Below are positions 14,930 through 15,799 of a stretch of DNA of 15,799 nt, in pieces. The notes below the pieces were generated by a model that had not been told where the DNA came from, made no database searches, and saw only the letters and a program-made list of their open reading frames with translations. The stretch spans positions 1 through 15,799 of the forward strand of contig JABJES010000044.1 of the NCBI GenBank assembly GCA_018663165.1, written 5' to 3'. The position numbers and the translations under genes are program-made. Position 1 is the stretch's first letter; each line of letters starts with the position of its first letter. The DNA is from Rhodospirillaceae bacterium (GTDB lineage: Bacteria > Pseudomonadota > Alphaproteobacteria > UBA11136).

Positions 14930-15799
14930 GGCCCTGTTTTCGTCCCACTCACGGGCCGGGCGCGGGCAATAAAATCACCCAGCGGCGACCAGATGACGGG
15001 CAGGATTGCGAGCCCAAATCCTCCGGCCAGCACCCCGCGCCAGATCAATGCTCCCGACGATGCCCCATATCCGGTCAGCCAATAAGCTGCCCCCAGAAAG
15101 CCCACCACCAACAGACAGAGCATGGCCGTGCGCTTGTTCGCCAGCGCCGCGAGAAAAAGATCAAGACGGGTTTCGCAAAACCAGAAAATCATCCCCAGCA
15201 TCAGAACTTCACTCAACACCCAATAGATCATCATGTCCGGCAGGGTCATGTGGAAAAAACCAACAGCGGGGATCAGCAGAAGAACAGCCGCCGTCTGCAC
15301 CCACAGAGCATAAGCGCCAAGGCGCTCATTCCCACTCGCCTGAAGGAGATACCAGAAGGGTACATTGGCAAGGGTAATCAAATTACCGAGGATGAGAATC
15401 CGGGTGACCGCCCCCAAGCCTGGGGGGCCACCATCAAGCCAAAAACTATAAAAAGGAGCGGCAAAAAGAACGAGCAGGAGAAAGCCAAAACCGCCAACGG
15501 CCATCAGGGTCTGAAAGGAAACCCGCAGAAGCCTCGCCGCACTATCCCGCGCAGTTGCGCGTAGCAGAACCGCAAAACCTGGGAAAAGCGCTGTAAAGCC
15601 CGCCGCCGCCACCTCGCGCACGGTGCGGGTGATACGCATGGCAATGTCATAAACACCAATTGCCGCCGGGCCCAGTGCAAGCCCGATGACCAGGCGAAAA
15701 ACCGGCTCGCGGAGAATAAAGCCAATCGAAATTGCGTAAAAATGCGCCCCCCGGCGCAACAAATCCGGCAATTCCACCAGCGAGCCGCGCAAGGTGAGA
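14926..15799 (-). CDS. Polysaccharide flippase, Wzx-like (partial, N-terminus outside window)
   Basis: The frame is open through the right edge, so the start is missing; about 290 C-terminal residues are visible. A TTG exists at 15792 but codons upstream of it remain open and sit mid-protein for the family, so it is not the start. Visible hydrophobic spans include SIGFILREPVFRLVIGLAL, then LMAVGGFGFLLLVLFAAPFY, ILILGNLITLANVPFWYLL, AVLLLIPAVGFF and two near the end. AIGVYDIAMRITRTVREVAA followed by LFPGFAVL resembles the central linker of MATE/MOP-type flippases. Wzx moves undecaprenyl-linked glycan across the inner membrane. The full protein is normally about 430-490 aa. Its stop overlaps the polymerase/ligase start by 4 nt. 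The short basic tail ends in GTKTGP. Confidence 0.87.
   Translation of the reverse strand, partial: LTLRGSLVELPDLLRRGAHFYAISIGFILREPVFRLVIGLALGPAAIGVYDIAMRITRTVREVAAAGFTALFPGFAVLLRATARDSAARLLRVSFQTLMAVGGFGFLLLVLFAAPFYSFWLDGGPPGLGAVTRILILGNLITLANVPFWYLLQASGNERLGAYALWVQTAAVLLLIPAVGFFHMTLPDMMIYWVLSEVLMLGMIFWFCETRLDLFLAALANKRTAMLCLLVVGFLGAAYWLTGYGASSGALIWRGVLAGGFGLAILPVIWSPLGDFIARARPVSGTKTGP

Noticed and set aside
14899..15564. A 221-codon plus-strand frame opposite the flippase gene
   Set aside because: The product is full of Gln, Lys and Pro with no domain, and the opposite strand has a clear membrane protein.

Overview
The window is a surface-polysaccharide (lipopolysaccharide and/or exopolysaccharide) biosynthesis locus. 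The organism is probably an alphaproteobacterium, perhaps of the Rhodospirillales type. This rests on moderately high GC, the CbbY-type HAD phosphatase, the response-regulator/metallo-beta-lactamase fusion and the general look of the proteins. It is a judgement from protein character, not from a marker gene; there is no rRNA, tRNA, mobile element or CRISPR array.

The layout has three blocks. Block A (minus strand, 8082 down to 1) reads GT4 glycosyltransferase, WaaE-like GT2, zinc-ribbon SAM methyltransferase, WcaI-like GT4, GmhA, HldE, CbbY-like phosphatase, and a receiver-domain/MBL-fold fusion cut by the left edge. Spacing is tight (ATGA overlap, 4-nt gap) from the methyltransferase to hldE except for a 71-80 nt hairpin-containing gap before gmhA. 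A 164-bp AT-rich gap separates cbbY and the response regulator from hldE. Block B (plus strand, 8140-12708) reads a possible 45-aa small protein, an AsnB-type amidotransferase, a GT4 glycosyltransferase and a predicted beta-propeller protein of unknown function. Block C (minus strand, 15799 down to 12720) reads a Wzx-type flippase (cut by the right edge), an O-antigen ligase/polymerase-type membrane protein and a GT2. These are joined by a 4-nt overlap and a 2-nt gap.

Taken together, GmhA and HldE would supply activated heptose. The five glycosyltransferases would build a lipid-linked repeat or core extension in the cytoplasm and at the inner membrane face. The methyltransferase and the AsnB-like enzyme would decorate the glycan or its precursors. 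The flippase would move the lipid-linked glycan across the membrane, and the WaaL/Wzy-type protein would polymerise or ligate it. This follows the Wzx/Wzy logic; no ABC exporter is seen.

The least explained parts are the plus-strand cassette (small ORF, AsnB-like, GT4, propeller), the absence of GmhB and HldD next to gmhA-hldE with a CbbY-like HAD protein nearby, and the receiver-MBL fusion.
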